This document shows, piece by piece, positions 33,580 through 43,861 of a stretch of 64,000 bases of DNA. The notes below the pieces were generated by a model, which saw only the letters and a list, made by a program, of their open reading frames with translations, had not been told where the DNA came from and did not search any database. The translations under genes were made by a program, and so were the position numbers. The first letter of the stretch is position 1. Every line of letters starts with the position of its first letter. Location of the stretch: contig NZ_CP121464.1 in the NCBI RefSeq assembly GCF_029690045.1, positions 2,666,001 to 2,730,000 of the forward strand, given 5' to 3'. The stretch comes from Janthinobacterium rivuli (GTDB lineage: Bacteria > Pseudomonadota > Gammaproteobacteria > Burkholderiales > Burkholderiaceae_D).

Positions 33580-34590
33580 ATGACACACCGCCACGCACAA
33601 CGACTTTCGCGCCGTACCACTTTGGGCCTGCTGTTTGCCGCCGCCGCCGGCGTGATGGCGGCCGGCATGCCGGTCGCGGCGCAGGCGCAAGCCAAAGGGG
33701 AGGTCCAGGTGCAGGTGCAGGTTCGCATTGGCTACCAGAAATACGGCACCCTGACCCTGCTGAAAGGGCGCGGCACGCTGGAAAAACGCCTGGCCGAGCA
33801 GGGCGTGGGCGTGAAATGGACGGAATTCCCGGCCGGCCCCGTGCTGCTGGAAGGCTTGAACGTGGGTAGCATCGATTTCGGCACCGTGGGCGAGGCGCCG
33901 CCGATCTTCGCCCAGGCGGCCGGCGCCAATCTGGTGTATGTCGGCAATGAGCCGGCGTCACCGGCCAGCGAAGCCATCGTCGTGCCCAAGGGTTCAGGCC
34001 TGCGCACCCTCGCCGACTTGAAGGGCAAGAAAATCGCGCTGAACAAAGGCTCGAACGTGCACTACCTGTTATTGAAAGCGCTGGAAAAGGCCGGCGTCGC
34101 GTACGCCGACATCCAGCCCGTGTTCCTGCCGCCCGCCGATGCGCGCGCCGCTTTTGAACGGGGCAGCGTGGATGCGTGGGCCATCTGGGATCCATTCCTG
34201 GCGGCCGCTGAAAAGCAGCTGGGCGCGCGCGTGCTGGCCGATGGCAAGGGCCTGGTGGCGAATTATCAGTTTTATCTGGCTTCGCGCACGTATGCGGAAA
34301 AGCATCCCGAGATCCTGCGCATCGTGCTCGATGAAGTGGCCAAGGTCGACGACTGGGGCCGCAACAACCCGGAGGAAGTGGCGACGATCCTGTCGGCACA
34401 GACGGGGCTGGGCAAGGATGTCGTGGCGCTGGCCGCCTCGCGCTATGCGTATGGCGTGAAACCCGTGTCGGTCGACGTCATCGCGTCGCAGCAAAGGGTG
34501 GCCGATGCGTTTTCCAGCCTGAAGCTGATTCCGAAACCGATCGTTGTCAAGGACGCGCTGCTGCCCGTCAAGCAAGTCGCCACCAAATAA
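33580..34590 (+). CDS. ssuA: Sulfonate ABC transporter substrate-binding protein SsuA
   Basis: 336 residues. The signal peptide has twin arginines ([15 protein letters not shown]), so Tat export is possible. The mature part starts with a small internal repeat (QVQVQVQV) not usual for the family. Family motifs: [49 protein letters not shown] and [12 protein letters not shown]. It captures alkanesulfonates in the periplasm for SsuBC. Confidence 0.93.
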   Translation: MTHRHAQRLSRRTTLGLLFAAAAGVMAAGMPVAAQAQAKGEVQVQVQVRIGYQKYGTLTLLKGRGTLEKRLAEQGVGVKWTEFPAGPVLLEGLNVGSIDFGTVGEAPPIFAQAAGANLVYVGNEPASPASEAIVVPKGSGLRTLADLKGKKIALNKGSNVHYLLLKALEKAGVAYADIQPVFLPPADARAAFERGSVDAWAIWDPFLAAAEKQLGARVLADGKGLVANYQFYLASRTYAEKHPEILRIVLDEVAKVDDWGRNNPEEVATILSAQTGLGKDVVALAASRYAYGVKPVSVDVIASQQRVADAFSSLKLIPKPIVVKDALLPVKQVATK

Positions 34591-34612
34591 ACAAAGAGAG
34601 ATAGAGAACGCC

Positions 34613-35773
34613 ATGTCATTGAATATATTCTGGTTCATCCCTACCCACGGCGACAGCCGCTACCTGGGCACGTCGCAAGGCGCGCGTACCGTCGATGCCG
34701 ATTATTTGTGCCAGGTGGCCGTGGCCGCCGACACGCTCGGCTACGACGGCGTGCTGCTGCCGACGGGCCGCTCCTGCGAAGATGCTTGGGTGGTGGCCTC
34801 GTCGCTGATCAGCGTGACGCAAAAGCTCAAATTCCTCGTCGCCATCCGCCCCGGCCTGTCCACGCCCGGCCTGGCCGTGCGCATGGCGTCCACGTTTGAC
34901 CGCCTGTCGAACGGACGCCTCTTGATCAACGTCGTCACGGGCGGCGACCAGGGCGAGCTGGAAGCGGACGGCCTGTTTGCCGACCACGCCAAGCGCTATG
35001 AAATCTCCGATGAATTCATCAAGGTGTGGCGCGCCACGCTGGCGGGCGAGGGCGGCGCGGCCGGCTACGATTTCGAGGGCAAGCATATCCAGGTAAAGGG
35101 CGCGAAAACCCTGTATCCGCCCGTGCAGAAGCCGTATCCACCGCTGTATTTCGGCGGCTCGTCGGAGCCCGCGCATGAACTGGCGGCCGAACAGATGGAC
35201 GTGTACCTGACGTGGGGCGAGCCGCCTGCCGCCGTCGCCGAGAAAATCGCCGACATCCGCGCGCGCGCGGCAAAAAAAGGCCGCACAGTGCGGTTTGGCA
35301 TCCGATTGCACGTGATCGTGCGCGAAACGAACGAGGCGGCCTGGCGCGCGGCCGATGAACTGATCAGCCATCTGGACGACGACATCATCGCCAAGGCACA
35401 GGCGGCCTTCGGCAAGATGGATTCCGTGGGCCAGCAGCGCATGGCGGCCCTGCATGGCGGACGGCGCGACAAGCTCGAAGTGTCGCCGAATCTGTGGGCC
35501 GGCGTGGGCCTGGTGCGCGGCGGCGCGGGCACGGCCCTTGTCGGCGACGGCCCGACGGTGGTGGCGCGCATGCAGGAGTACGCGGACCTGGGTATCGACA
35601 CCTTCATTTTCTCGGGCTACCCGCACCTGGAAGAATCGTACCGCTTCGCCGAACTGGTGTTCCCCTTGCTGGGCAAGGGCAAGGCCGTGGGTGAGCAGTC
35701 CTTGAGCGGCCCCTTCGGCGAAGTCATGGCGAGCAATATCTTGCCTGCCGCACCGCAGAAAAAGGCGGCCTGA
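34613..35773 (+). CDS. ssuD: FMNH2-dependent alkanesulfonate monooxygenase SsuD
   Basis: 386 residues from the ATG at 34613. Full-length SsuD with [50 protein letters not shown] and the [19 protein letters not shown] end (here [12 protein letters not shown]). It desulfonates C2-C10 alkanesulfonates to aldehyde and sulfite, using FMNH2 from SsuE. Stop codon one base before ssuC. Confidence 0.95.
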   Translation: MSLNIFWFIPTHGDSRYLGTSQGARTVDADYLCQVAVAADTLGYDGVLLPTGRSCEDAWVVASSLISVTQKLKFLVAIRPGLSTPGLAVRMASTFDRLSNGRLLINVVTGGDQGELEADGLFADHAKRYEISDEFIKVWRATLAGEGGAAGYDFEGKHIQVKGAKTLYPPVQKPYPPLYFGGSSEPAHELAAEQMDVYLTWGEPPAAVAEKIADIRARAAKKGRTVRFGIRLHVIVRETNEAAWRAADELISHLDDDIIAKAQAAFGKMDSVGQQRMAALHGGRRDKLEVSPNLWAGVGLVRGGAGTALVGDGPTVVARMQEYADLGIDTFIFSGYPHLEESYRFAELVFPLLGKGKAVGEQSLSGPFGEVMASNILPAAPQKKAA

Positions 35774-35774
35774 G

Positions 35775-36566
35775 ATGGCGGCCGGCTCCATACGACGGGC
35801 AGGCGGCGCGCCGTGGCGTGATTCGCTGGCGCCGTGGGCCTTGCCCGTGGCGCTGCTGCTGGCCTGGCAGCTGGCGGCGCAGTGGGGCTGGCTGTCGAGC
35901 CGCATCCTGCCCGAGCCGTGGGCCGTGGCGAAAGCCTTCTGGCACCTGGCCGTGTCGGGCGAATTGTGGCTGCACCTGAAAACAAGCTTGTGGCGCGCCA
36001 CGGTCGGTTTCGCCATCGGCGCGGGACTGGGCTTGCTGCTGGGCTTATTGACGGGCAGCTTCCGCCACGCGGAAACCCTGCTCGACACGACCCTGCAAAT
36101 GGTGCGCAACATCCCGGCCCTGGCCCTGATCCCGCTGGTGATCCTGTGGTTCGGCATCGATGAAACGGCCAAGCTGTTTCTGCTGGCCGTCGGCGTGTTC
36201 TTTCCCGTCTACCTGAACACCTTCCACGGCATCCGTTCGGCCGATCAGGGCTTGATCGAAATGGCGAAAAGCTATGGCTTGTCCGGCTGGCCCTTGTACC
36301 GCGACGTGATCCTGCCGGCCGCCATGCCGTCCATTCTGGTCGGCGTGCGCTTTTCGCTGGGCCTCGTGTGGGTGCTGCTGATCGTCGCCGAAACCATCTC
36401 GGCGCAGGCCGGCATCGGCTACATGACCATGAATGCCCGCGAATTCCTGCAAACGGACGTGGTGCTGGTGGGGATTTTGCTGTACGCCTTGCTGGGCAAG
36501 CTGGCCGATCTGTTCTCGCGCCGGCTGGAACGCCACTGCCTGCGCTGGAATCCCGCTTACCGATAG
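35775..36566 (+). CDS. ssuC: Sulfonate ABC transporter permease SsuC
   Basis: 263 residues, six hydrophobic helices and the EAA loop ([25 protein letters not shown]), where the ATPase docks. [19 protein letters not shown] is typical of the SsuC/TauC group. ATG one base after the ssuD stop. Confidence 0.93.
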   Translation: MAAGSIRRAGGAPWRDSLAPWALPVALLLAWQLAAQWGWLSSRILPEPWAVAKAFWHLAVSGELWLHLKTSLWRATVGFAIGAGLGLLLGLLTGSFRHAETLLDTTLQMVRNIPALALIPLVILWFGIDETAKLFLLAVGVFFPVYLNTFHGIRSADQGLIEMAKSYGLSGWPLYRDVILPAAMPSILVGVRFSLGLVWVLLIVAETISAQAGIGYMTMNAREFLQTDVVLVGILLYALLGKLADLFSRRLERHCLRWNPAYR

Positions 36567-36591
36567 TGACGAAATGAGGAAAGAAACTACC

Positions 36592-37422
36592 ATGCTGCTT
36601 GCCCCCATCCAGATCGAAACGGATTTTTTGTCGCACTTCGTGCAGTACGACCCGGCCAGCGCGCCGCCGCAGGCCAAGGCAGCCCCGCAAACTCCCCTGG
36701 CGCGCCGCGGCGTGCCTTTGGAACTGACGCAATTGAGCAAGGCCTATGGCGAACGTCCGGTGTTGAAAAACGTCGACCTGCAGCTGGAAGCGGGAGAATT
36801 TGTCGCCATCGTCGGGCGCAGCGGCTGCGGCAAGAGCACCTTGCTGCGCTCGATCGCGGGGCTGGAAAGCGTCGATGACGGTAGCATCGCCATCGGCAGC
36901 GGCGTGGGCGCGCCCGACATCCGCATTATGTTCCAGGAATCGCGTTTGCTGCCGTGGAAGACGGTGCTCGACAACGTGGCCCTGGGGCTACCCCGCTCCG
37001 TCGGTGCGGCGGCCGCTTCGCTGTGGACGGTGGGCCTGGCCGAACGGGCGGACGACTGGCCGTCGGCCCTGTCGGGCGGGCAGAAGCAGCGCGTGGCGCT
37101 GGCACGCGCCCTCGTGCACGAACCACAACTGCTGCTGCTCGACGAACCCCTGGGCGCGCTCGACGCCCTGACGCGCATCGAGATGCAGCAGCTGATCGAG
37201 TCGCTATGGCTGGCGCGCGGTTTCACGGCCGTGCTAGTGACGCACGACGTGGCCGAAGCCGTGGCCCTGGCCGACCGGGTGCTGCTGATCGAGGATGGCC
37301 AGATCACCATGGACGTGCCGGTGGACTTGCCGCGCCCGCGACAGCGCGGCCATGCGGCTTTCGCCGCGCTGGAGCAGGCTATCTTGTCGCGCGTGCTGCA
37401 GCCGTCTCGGCCAGGACAATAA
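36592..37422 (+). CDS. ssuB: Sulfonate ABC transporter ATP-binding protein SsuB
   Basis: 276 residues from the ATG at 36592, with GAGGAAAG upstream; an ATG at 36574 overlaps that site. Walker [10 protein letters not shown] (75-83), Q-loop [11 protein letters not shown] (typical of SsuB/TauB), signature LSGGQKQR, Walker [13 protein letters not shown] and switch His THDVAEA are all present. An extra 40 N-terminal residues precede the nucleotide-binding domain. The 3' end overlaps the convergent HAD gene by 44 bp. Confidence 0.93.
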   Translation: MLLAPIQIETDFLSHFVQYDPASAPPQAKAAPQTPLARRGVPLELTQLSKAYGERPVLKNVDLQLEAGEFVAIVGRSGCGKSTLLRSIAGLESVDDGSIAIGSGVGAPDIRIMFQESRLLPWKTVLDNVALGLPRSVGAAAASLWTVGLAERADDWPSALSGGQKQRVALARALVHEPQLLLLDEPLGALDALTRIEMQQLIESLWLARGFTAVLVTHDVAEAVALADRVLLIEDGQITMDVPVDLPRPRQRGHAAFAALEQAILSRVLQPSRPGQ

Positions 37423-38089
37423 AACCGTCGGCATCGACGGTTGCCACGATGCGCTCGTAGCTGGCGATGGCAGGGTGGCGCGTGGCCAGCGGGTGCGCGT
37501 GCGTGGCGGTGACGACGATGACTTTCGCGCCAGCCGCTTCGCCCGCCTCAATGCCGACCGACGCATCTTCGAACACCAGGCAGTCGGCTGGCGCCACGCC
37601 CAGTTTTTCAGCGGCCAGCAGATAGCAATCGGGTTTTGGTTTGCCGGCCTTGACGTCTTCCGCCGTCACCATGATGGCCGGTATCGGCATGCCGGCCGCC
37701 TTCAGGCGGGCAGTGGCCAGTGCCCTCGGCGCCGAGGTGACGATGGCCCATTGCGCGGGCGGCAGCGATTCCAAAAAGCGCAGCGCGCCCGCGATTTCAA
37801 TAATCCCTTCCACATCGATGATTTCCGCATCCGTGATGCCCTGCGACTCGCGCTGCGCGTCGACGCCGGGCAAGCGCAGTTTGGCGATGGTGTCGACCGA
37901 GCGCGCGCCGTGGATGGTGGGCAGGAACGCCGCCACATCGAGGCCCTGGCGCTGCGCCCAAGTGCCCCAGATGCGTTCGGCGGCGGCGATGGAATTGATG
38001 ACGGTGCCGTCCATGTCGAACAGAAAAGCGCGATAGCGGCCGGCGGCCGATGGTGTCGGGGATGAAGACGGCGAGGGCAGTGCGGACAT
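37379..38089 (-). CDS. HAD-superfamily sugar-phosphatase-like hydrolase
   Basis: 236 residues from the ATG at 38087-38089, with GGAAGGAA upstream. All HAD motifs are present: [10 protein letters not shown] (nucleophile Asp), [12 protein letters not shown] (motif II), GKPKPDCYL (motif III Lys) and [12 protein letters not shown] (motif IV). The cap position and DGTVINS resemble the Gpp/DOG-type sugar phosphatases. It lies 55 bp after the second META gene on the same strand, and overlaps ssuB convergently. Confidence 0.87.
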   Translation of the reverse strand: MSALPSPSSSPTPSAAGRYRAFLFDMDGTVINSIAAAERIWGTWAQRQGLDVAAFLPTIHGARSVDTIAKLRLPGVDAQRESQGITDAEIIDVEGIIEIAGALRFLESLPPAQWAIVTSAPRALATARLKAAGMPIPAIMVTAEDVKAGKPKPDCYLLAAEKLGVAPADCLVFEDASVGIEAGEAAGAKVIVVTATHAHPLATRHPAIASYERIVATVDADGFIVLAETAAARATR

Positions 38090-38144
38090 GGCTTCCTTCC
38101 AGATGATGGGCTGGAAGCCATTGTAACGGCAGGCGATTTTTATT

Positions 38145-38582
38145 TCACAGGTAGACCGATTCAAACCTGGCCACGGGCGCGCCATCTTTGAGCAGGATCA
38201 GCTTCTCGCCCTCGAGCTGGTAGCCCGTCACGCTGTTCAAATTGGCCAGCACGGCGCTTTCCAGCTGCATCAACGGCGGCGGGCAGGCCATGCGCGTGCC
38301 AGCCAGCTGGGTGAAGCGCAGGGTCCTGCCGGCCACGGTATAGCCGCCCATGACGCGGTTGCAGCCAGTGAAACCGGTGACCTTGCCATCGTCGGTGAGG
38401 GTAATGCGCACTTCGCGCTCCTGCTGCGGCGCCATCGCCACGGGAGTCCCATCGAGCTGCGTGAGCTTCCAGTAGGTATTCGTCAGGCTGGCGTTCGGCT
38501 TGGCTCTGTCGCTGGTGGCGGCGCAACCGCCGGCCATGGCGATGGCGGCGGCAAAAGCAAGGTATTTCAGGCGCTGCGGCAT
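38145..38582 (-). CDS. META-domain lipoprotein, second copy
   Basis: 145 residues from the ATG at 38580-38582, with AGGAG upstream. Lipobox MAGGC, then TNTYWKLTQLDGTPV, GKVTGFTGCNRVMGGY, and LILLKDGAPVARFE. It is paralogous to the META protein at 25808 and shares its two conserved cysteines and the end motif KDGxPVARxE. Confidence 0.85.
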   Translation of the reverse strand: MPQRLKYLAFAAAIAMAGGCAATSDRAKPNASLTNTYWKLTQLDGTPVAMAPQQEREVRITLTDDGKVTGFTGCNRVMGGYTVAGRTLRFTQLAGTRMACPPPLMQLESAVLANLNSVTGYQLEGEKLILLKDGAPVARFESVYL

Positions 38583-38730
38583 GGGATGCTCCTGTGAGGG
38601 GGAATGCCTGCAGACTAGCAGGTTTTTCGCACCGTTCAGCACACGGCAGCGGTGATTGTTTCCATTTTGCCAGTCCTGGCATTAAACTCATGCTTTCTAT
38701 TGTTTTAACTTTGATCGGGGAGCCGGGCCG

Positions 38731-39681
38731 ATGCTGCAAGCGCAAGCGCTGGATAATCGACTCGTCGCCACCACTGCCGACGATGTGCTGGTCGACCGTA
38801 TCGTGCCCGGCGCGCCGCTGGTGATCGCCTTCGGCTTCGTTTCGTGGACCACGCGTCCCGCCTTCGATTTTTACGGGCGCCTGAGAAAACTGGAACAGGC
38901 CAGCGGCCAGCATCTGAATAAAATTCTCGTGCGCGATTCGGGCAATGCCTGGTACCACCGCCGCATCGCGGGCCTGGGCAACCACGTCGACGAGACGGCG
39001 CAAGCCCTGCGCGAGCTTGTGCGCCGCATCGCACCGAGCCAGGTCACGACCGTCGGCCAGTCCATGGGCGCGTATGGGGCCGTCATGTATGGCTTGCTGC
39101 TGGACGTGCAGCAAATCGTCGCCTTCGGGCCGTTGTCCTTCCTCGAGGTGCAGCAGGCGCGCTTGTACCATGAGCTGCGCTGGCTGCCCGTGATGGAGTC
39201 GCTGGCGCAAGACCCGCCGGCGTCCGGCTACTACGACCTGGCGGCCCTGTGCCGCGCCAGGGCGACGGACGCCATGCAGCTGCATCTGGTGTTCGGCACG
39301 CGGCCCGACGCGGCCCGACCGGATGTAGCTAACCTTGGCGCCAGCGCCAGCGAATCGGTCAACCTCGACGCCATGCACGCGCAGCGCCTGGCTGCGTTCG
39401 GCCGCTGCACCTTGCACCCGTATCCGCAGTCGGGCCATGCGGTGGTGCAGCACCTGATCGACACGAAGCGCATCAACGGCTTGCTGGCCACATGCATACT
39501 CGGTCTCACGCTGGAAGATGAACCGATGCCGGAGATCGGCGCGGCATGGCAGGACTGGGTGGCGGAAAACCTGCGTTTGGGCTGTGCCGGCGAACAGCTG
39601 GTGGCGGTGCTGCAGCAGCACGGTTTTTCGCTGGCCAGCAGCAGGGCGGCCGTGGATGCCGTCCGCGCCAAGGCCACATGA
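38731..39681 (+). CDS. Alpha/beta-hydrolase-like protein with extra C-terminal helical domain
   Basis: 316 residues; GGGAG 8 bp before the ATG. The nucleophile elbow GQSMGAYGA (Ser111) and HPYPQSGHAVVQ near the end give a Ser-His pair. The last 55 residues (WQDWVAENLRLGCAGEQLVAVLQQHGF) resemble a small helical module I have seen N-terminal to 2-oxoglutarate oxygenases. That would be an unusual fusion here and is weakly supported. It overlaps the MocR gene by ATGA, so the two are translated together. Confidence 0.65.
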   Translation: MLQAQALDNRLVATTADDVLVDRIVPGAPLVIAFGFVSWTTRPAFDFYGRLRKLEQASGQHLNKILVRDSGNAWYHRRIAGLGNHVDETAQALRELVRRIAPSQVTTVGQSMGAYGAVMYGLLLDVQQIVAFGPLSFLEVQQARLYHELRWLPVMESLAQDPPASGYYDLAALCRARATDAMQLHLVFGTRPDAARPDVANLGASASESVNLDAMHAQRLAAFGRCTLHPYPQSGHAVVQHLIDTKRINGLLATCILGLTLEDEPMPEIGAAWQDWVAENLRLGCAGEQLVAVLQQHGFSLASSRAAVDAVRAKAT

Positions 39682-41153
39682 CGCCGCAGTTCGAACTCGA
39701 TACCCTGAAAATGCGCATCGCCGCGCCGGAACTGGCGGCGCTCGACTTGCGCGTGCGCGTGCAGCGCGCGCTGCGCCAGTTGATACTCGATGGCGTGCTG
39801 GCTCCGGGCCTGCGCCTGCCGGCCACGCGCGTGCTGGCGCAATCGCTGGGCGTGTCGCGCGATACGGTGGAAATGGCGTATGCGCAGCTGCGCCTGGACG
39901 GTTATATCGAGCGCCAGGCGGGATCGGGCAGTTTTGTCTCGCCGACGATAGGCGCGAGCCTGCTGGGCAAGCATTCGCAGGGGCTGGCGCCCATGTCCGC
40001 GCAGCCGGTGGCCCTCAGCGCGCGCGGCGCACAGATTATCGCCAGCGGCGGCGTGGCCGACCAGCAGACCGTCAAAGCTTTTGCCACGGGTTTGCCGGAA
40101 ACGCGGGCCTTTCCGCTTGACGTGTGGGAGCGCTTGCGGCGCCAGGCGGCCGGCGAACACCGTGCCGGCATACTGCTGCACGGCGACCCGCAAGGCGCCG
40201 AGGCTTTGCGCCAGGCCATCGCCGACTATGTGAATCTGGAGCGGGGCGCGCGGGCCACGGCCAGCCAGGTGCTGGTGCTGAGCAGCACGCGCCAGGCCCT
40301 GTATCTGTGCGCGCAAGTGCTGGCCGATGCGCATGGCCCGATATTGATGGAAGACCCCGGCTATTTCGGCGCGCGCAAGGCGTTCGAGATGGCGCAGCTG
40401 CGCGTCGTGCCCGTGCCCGTCGATGCGGATGGCTTGTCCATCGACCACCTGCGGGCGGACCGCAGCGGCGCCAACACGGTGTATGTGACGCCGTCGCATC
40501 AATACCCGACGGGCGCCACCCTGGCGCTCGAACGCCGCCTGGCCCTGACCGCCTGGGCGGCCGAGCGCCAGGGCTGGATCATCGAGGACGATTACGACAG
40601 CCAGTTTCATTACGCAGGTTTGCCGACAGCGTGCGTGCAAGGGCTCGACACGCAGCAGCGCACGATTTACCTGGGCACTTTCGCCAAGTCGCTGTATCCG
40701 GGACTGCGCATCGGCTACATGGTGCTGCCGCCGACGCTGGTGAAACCGATGATCCATGCGCGCAGCATCCTCGATGGCCACACGCCGCAACTCGATCAAA
40801 TGACACTGGCCCGTTTCATCGCCGATGGCCATTTCGCGGCCCATGTGCGCGCCATGCGCAAGGTCTACGCCGTGCGCCGCGATGCGATGGCGCAGGCCGT
40901 GCAGCGGCACTTGCCGCACGTCGTCACGGCGCAGCTGCCGCCGGGCGGCTTGCAGATGCCGTGTCTGCTGCACGAGGGCAGGGACGAGCTGGACACGATA
41001 CGCCTGGCGGCGCAGGCGGGCATCGCGCTGCCGGGCCTGAGCCGCTTGTACGCGACGCCGCCGGCGCGCGGCGGCTGGCTGCTGGGCTTTGCGGCCTTGA
41101 CCCCGCACGAGATCGACAGCGGCATCGTCCGCCTGGCCCGCGCGCTCGGTTAA
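39678..41153 (+). CDS. MocR/PdxR-type regulator, second copy
   Basis: 491 residues from the ATG overlapping the hydrolase stop. GntR winged helix: LDLRVRVQRALRQLILDGVLAPGLRLPATRVLAQSLGVSRDTVEMAY. Aminotransferase domain with VTPSHQYPTGATLALERRLALTAWA, EDDYDSQFHYAG and the PLP-lysine region GTFAKSLYPGLRIGY. Unlike most MocR genes it is downstream of and coupled to its probable partner, not divergent. Confidence 0.92.
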   Translation: MTPQFELDTLKMRIAAPELAALDLRVRVQRALRQLILDGVLAPGLRLPATRVLAQSLGVSRDTVEMAYAQLRLDGYIERQAGSGSFVSPTIGASLLGKHSQGLAPMSAQPVALSARGAQIIASGGVADQQTVKAFATGLPETRAFPLDVWERLRRQAAGEHRAGILLHGDPQGAEALRQAIADYVNLERGARATASQVLVLSSTRQALYLCAQVLADAHGPILMEDPGYFGARKAFEMAQLRVVPVPVDADGLSIDHLRADRSGANTVYVTPSHQYPTGATLALERRLALTAWAAERQGWIIEDDYDSQFHYAGLPTACVQGLDTQQRTIYLGTFAKSLYPGLRIGYMVLPPTLVKPMIHARSILDGHTPQLDQMTLARFIADGHFAAHVRAMRKVYAVRRDAMAQAVQRHLPHVVTAQLPPGGLQMPCLLHEGRDELDTIRLAAQAGIALPGLSRLYATPPARGGWLLGFAALTPHEIDSGIVRLARALG

Positions 41154-41250
41154 TGTCGTCAAAGTGGTCTGTCGCATGCGCTTAAAATGGCCTGCTTGGG
41201 CAGTCCATGTGACCATTAATATGCTCGCTTTCAATGGCAGAGGCATATAC

Positions 41251-42456
41251 ATGACAACCACCACAACAAGCGCCGCCATGGCCGACCGGGCGCGCTGGCG
41301 CGACCTGGCGTCCCCCACCATGGCCGCCTTCATTTCCGTCCTCGTCAACTATGGCGGCACCTTCGTGCTGGTGTTCCAAGCGGCCCAGCTGGCCCAGCTG
41401 AGCGCCGCGCAGACGGCGTCCTGGGTCTGGTCGCTGAGCATCGGCGTGGGCGTGACGGGCATCTGGCTCAGCTACCGCTACCGCGCGCCCATCATCACGG
41501 CCTGGTCCACGCCCGGTGTAGCCTTCCTTGCCACCGTGATGCCGCACACGCCGTATGCCGAGGTGATCGGCGCCTATATCATTTCCGCCATTGCCTTCAT
41601 TCTGCTGGGCATGTCCGGCGCCTTCGAACGCCTCGTGCGGCTGATCCCCGGTGGCATCGCGGCCGGTCTGCTGGCCGGCATCCTGCTGCAGTTCGGCGTG
41701 AACGCGTTCGGCGGCGCCAGCGCCGATCCCGTGCTGGTGGTGGTGTTGCTGTTGTCGTACGCCGTGCTGCGCCGCTTTACGGCACGCTTTGCCGTGGTCG
41801 GCATCATGCTGATCGGCCTGGCCCTGCTGCTGGCGCAGGGGCGCATCGATGCGCAAGGCATAGCACTGGCCCTGGCCGCGCCCGTGTTCGAGATGCCGCG
41901 CTTTTCCGTGGCGTCCCTGCTGGGCGTGGCGCTGCCCCTGTTCCTGATCACATTGACTGGGCAATACATGCCCGGCATGCTGGTGCTGCGCAATGACGGC
42001 TACCAGGTCAGCGCCAATCCCATTCTGACGGTGACGGGACTCGGCTCGCTGCTCATGGCGCCGTTCGGCGCGCATGCGTTCAACGTGGCCGCCATCACGG
42101 CCGCCATTTGCACGGGCAAGGATGCCCATGCGGACCCGTCGAAGCGCTATGTCGCGGGCCTGGCTTGCGGCGTGCTGTACATCCTCGTGGGTATCTTCGG
42201 CGTCACCCTGGCCAGCCTGTTCATGGTCTTGCCGCGCCCCTTCATCACGGCGCTGGCGGGCCTGGCCTTGCTGGGCGCCATCGGCAATAGCCTGGCGCAG
42301 GCGATGGCGGACGTGCGCATGCGCGAAACGGCCCTGATTACTTTCCTGGCGACGGCCGCGAACGTGACCCTGCTGGGCGTGGGCGGCGCCCTGTGGGGGC
42401 TGGCGGCGGGACTGGCGGCGCATGGGCTGATGCATGGCTGGCGCAAGGCGGCATAG
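41251..42456 (+). CDS. benE: BenE-family benzoate/proton symporter
   Basis: 401 residues from the ATG at 41251, with AGAGG 7 bp upstream; an in-frame ATG at 41221 lacks one. Eleven to twelve helices. Family signatures: NYGGTFVLVFQAA, WSTPGVAFLATVM, LITLTGQYMPGMLVLRN and GAHAFNVAAITAAICTG. It imports benzoate with protons. No benzoate catabolic genes are in the window, so its substrate here may be another aromatic acid. Confidence 0.9.
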   Translation: MTTTTTSAAMADRARWRDLASPTMAAFISVLVNYGGTFVLVFQAAQLAQLSAAQTASWVWSLSIGVGVTGIWLSYRYRAPIITAWSTPGVAFLATVMPHTPYAEVIGAYIISAIAFILLGMSGAFERLVRLIPGGIAAGLLAGILLQFGVNAFGGASADPVLVVVLLLSYAVLRRFTARFAVVGIMLIGLALLLAQGRIDAQGIALALAAPVFEMPRFSVASLLGVALPLFLITLTGQYMPGMLVLRNDGYQVSANPILTVTGLGSLLMAPFGAHAFNVAAITAAICTGKDAHADPSKRYVAGLACGVLYILVGIFGVTLASLFMVLPRPFITALAGLALLGAIGNSLAQAMADVRMRETALITFLATAANVTLLGVGGALWGLAAGLAAHGLMHGWRKAA

Positions 42457-42541
42457 CAAGACAGGTTGCTCATGTTGCCCGCCGCCGCATACAATTGCTG
42501 CGCCCGTGCCCGTTGGCACCGTCCTTTTCCCGATGTGAGCG

Positions 42542-43285
42542 ATGGCCGACCTGACTTCCCTGGCGCAGTATCTGCTGGCAATCACGCCCGCCTTCCTCGT
42601 CTGCGCCGCCTTGCTGTTGGCAACTCCACGTACTGTGCCACATTCGGTGCCGCTGCTGCGCGTGCTCGTGCACATCCTGTTTTTCGTGCTGGCGCGCGAT
42701 GCGATGACGGCGCACGGCTACTGGCAAGTGGCGGCGGGCGGCTTGCGCTTCACGGCGCCGCCGCTGGTCTTGCTGGCGCTGGGCGCCATGTCGCTGGGGC
42801 TGGTGGTCTCCACCTGCTGGCTGGAAAGCGAGGCGCGTCGCCAGATCCACTGGCTGGGCATGCGCCCGGCCCTGTCCGTGCTGCTGGGCGTGGCGGGCGC
42901 TTGCCTGATCGTCGCGCTGGCGACGGGCTTGAAAGCGCTGTTTGGCTTGCCGTCCCTGCCGACCGTCGCGCCATCCGCGCTGCCCTTGCTGCTGGGTTTT
43001 GCGCTGGCGGCCAACTGTTATGAGGAATTGCTGTTTCGCGGCTTGCTGCAGCAGCAATTGCGCGCCTGGCTGCCGGCCTGGCGCGCGGCGCTCGTGTCGG
43101 GCCTGCTGTTCGGCCTGTGCCACGCGTTTCTTGCCACCACCGTCACGCAGGTGGGCGCGCCCATCCTCGTCTTCACCGTGATCGAAGGCGTGGTGGCGGG
43201 ACTGGTATATTGCCGTGCCGGCTTGCTGGGCGCGTCCCTGGCGCATGGCCTGGCGATTTTTGCGCTGGCCGCCGGCTGGGTGTGA
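42542..43285 (+). CDS. CPBP-family intramembrane glutamic endopeptidase
   Basis: 247 residues with about eight hydrophobic segments. The CAAX-protease (Rce1/ABI) motifs are present: NCYEELLFRGLL (EExxxR), FGLCHAF and a final His in GASLAHGLAIF. The family cleaves within the membrane; in bacteria many members are linked to bacteriocin self-immunity. Substrate unknown, and no bacteriocin gene is next to it. Confidence 0.85.
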   Translation: MADLTSLAQYLLAITPAFLVCAALLLATPRTVPHSVPLLRVLVHILFFVLARDAMTAHGYWQVAAGGLRFTAPPLVLLALGAMSLGLVVSTCWLESEARRQIHWLGMRPALSVLLGVAGACLIVALATGLKALFGLPSLPTVAPSALPLLLGFALAANCYEELLFRGLLQQQLRAWLPAWRAALVSGLLFGLCHAFLATTVTQVGAPILVFTVIEGVVAGLVYCRAGLLGASLAHGLAIFALAAGWV

Positions 43286-43317
43286 ATATTTACTAATTAA
43301 TGAAAAGCGAGAAAGCG

Positions 43318-43857
43318 ATGCCTGTCAGTTCCTACCTGAATACCCGTCCCGTCCTGGGCGAGCGCGTCTACCTGCATGACACGGCGCAAGTGATTGGCGA
43401 TGTGCAGATCGGCGACGACTGCTCGATCTGGTGCAACAGCGTGCTGCGCGGCGACGTCAACCGCATCGTCATCGGCGAAGGCAGCAATATCCAGGATTTT
43501 TCCATGGGCCATGTGTCGCACAAGAATGCGGCCAAGCCCGATGGTTCTCCCTTGACCATCGGCAAGTACGTGACCATCGGCCACTCCGTGATCTTGCACG
43601 GCTGCACGATTGGCGACGAGTGCCTGATCGGCATGGGCAGCATCGTCATGGATGACGTGGTGGTGGAAAAGCACGTGATGCTGGGCGCGGGCAGCCTCGT
43701 GTCGCCGGGCAAGGTGCTGGAAAGCGGCCATCTGTACGTGGGCCGCCCGGCCGCCAAGGTGCGCGCGCTCACTGAAGCGGAGATCGTCTACCTGCGCTAT
43801 TCAGCGGAGCACTACGTGCGCGTGAAGAACAATTACCTGGCTGGCGAGCCAGGCTGA
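43318..43857 (+). CDS. Gamma-class carbonic anhydrase family protein
   Basis: 179 residues from the ATG at 43318. Left-handed beta-helix hexapeptide repeats throughout (VIGDVQIGDDCSIWCNSVLRGDVNRIVIG). The three metal histidines of the gamma class are placed as expected: His65 (GHVSHK), His89 and His94 (GHSVILHG). Related to YrdA/CaiE. Whether it hydrates CO2 is not certain for this branch. Its stop is 4 bp from that of the convergent gene. Confidence 0.88.
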   Translation: MPVSSYLNTRPVLGERVYLHDTAQVIGDVQIGDDCSIWCNSVLRGDVNRIVIGEGSNIQDFSMGHVSHKNAAKPDGSPLTIGKYVTIGHSVILHGCTIGDECLIGMGSIVMDDVVVEKHVMLGAGSLVSPGKVLESGHLYVGRPAAKVRALTEAEIVYLRYSAEHYVRVKNNYLAGEPG

Positions 43858-43861
43858 TGCG

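Noticed and set aside
39231..41348. 705-aa antisense ORF over the MocR gene
   Set aside because: Long only because high GC removes stops; it covers the hydrolase end, MocR and BenE start and shows no domain.
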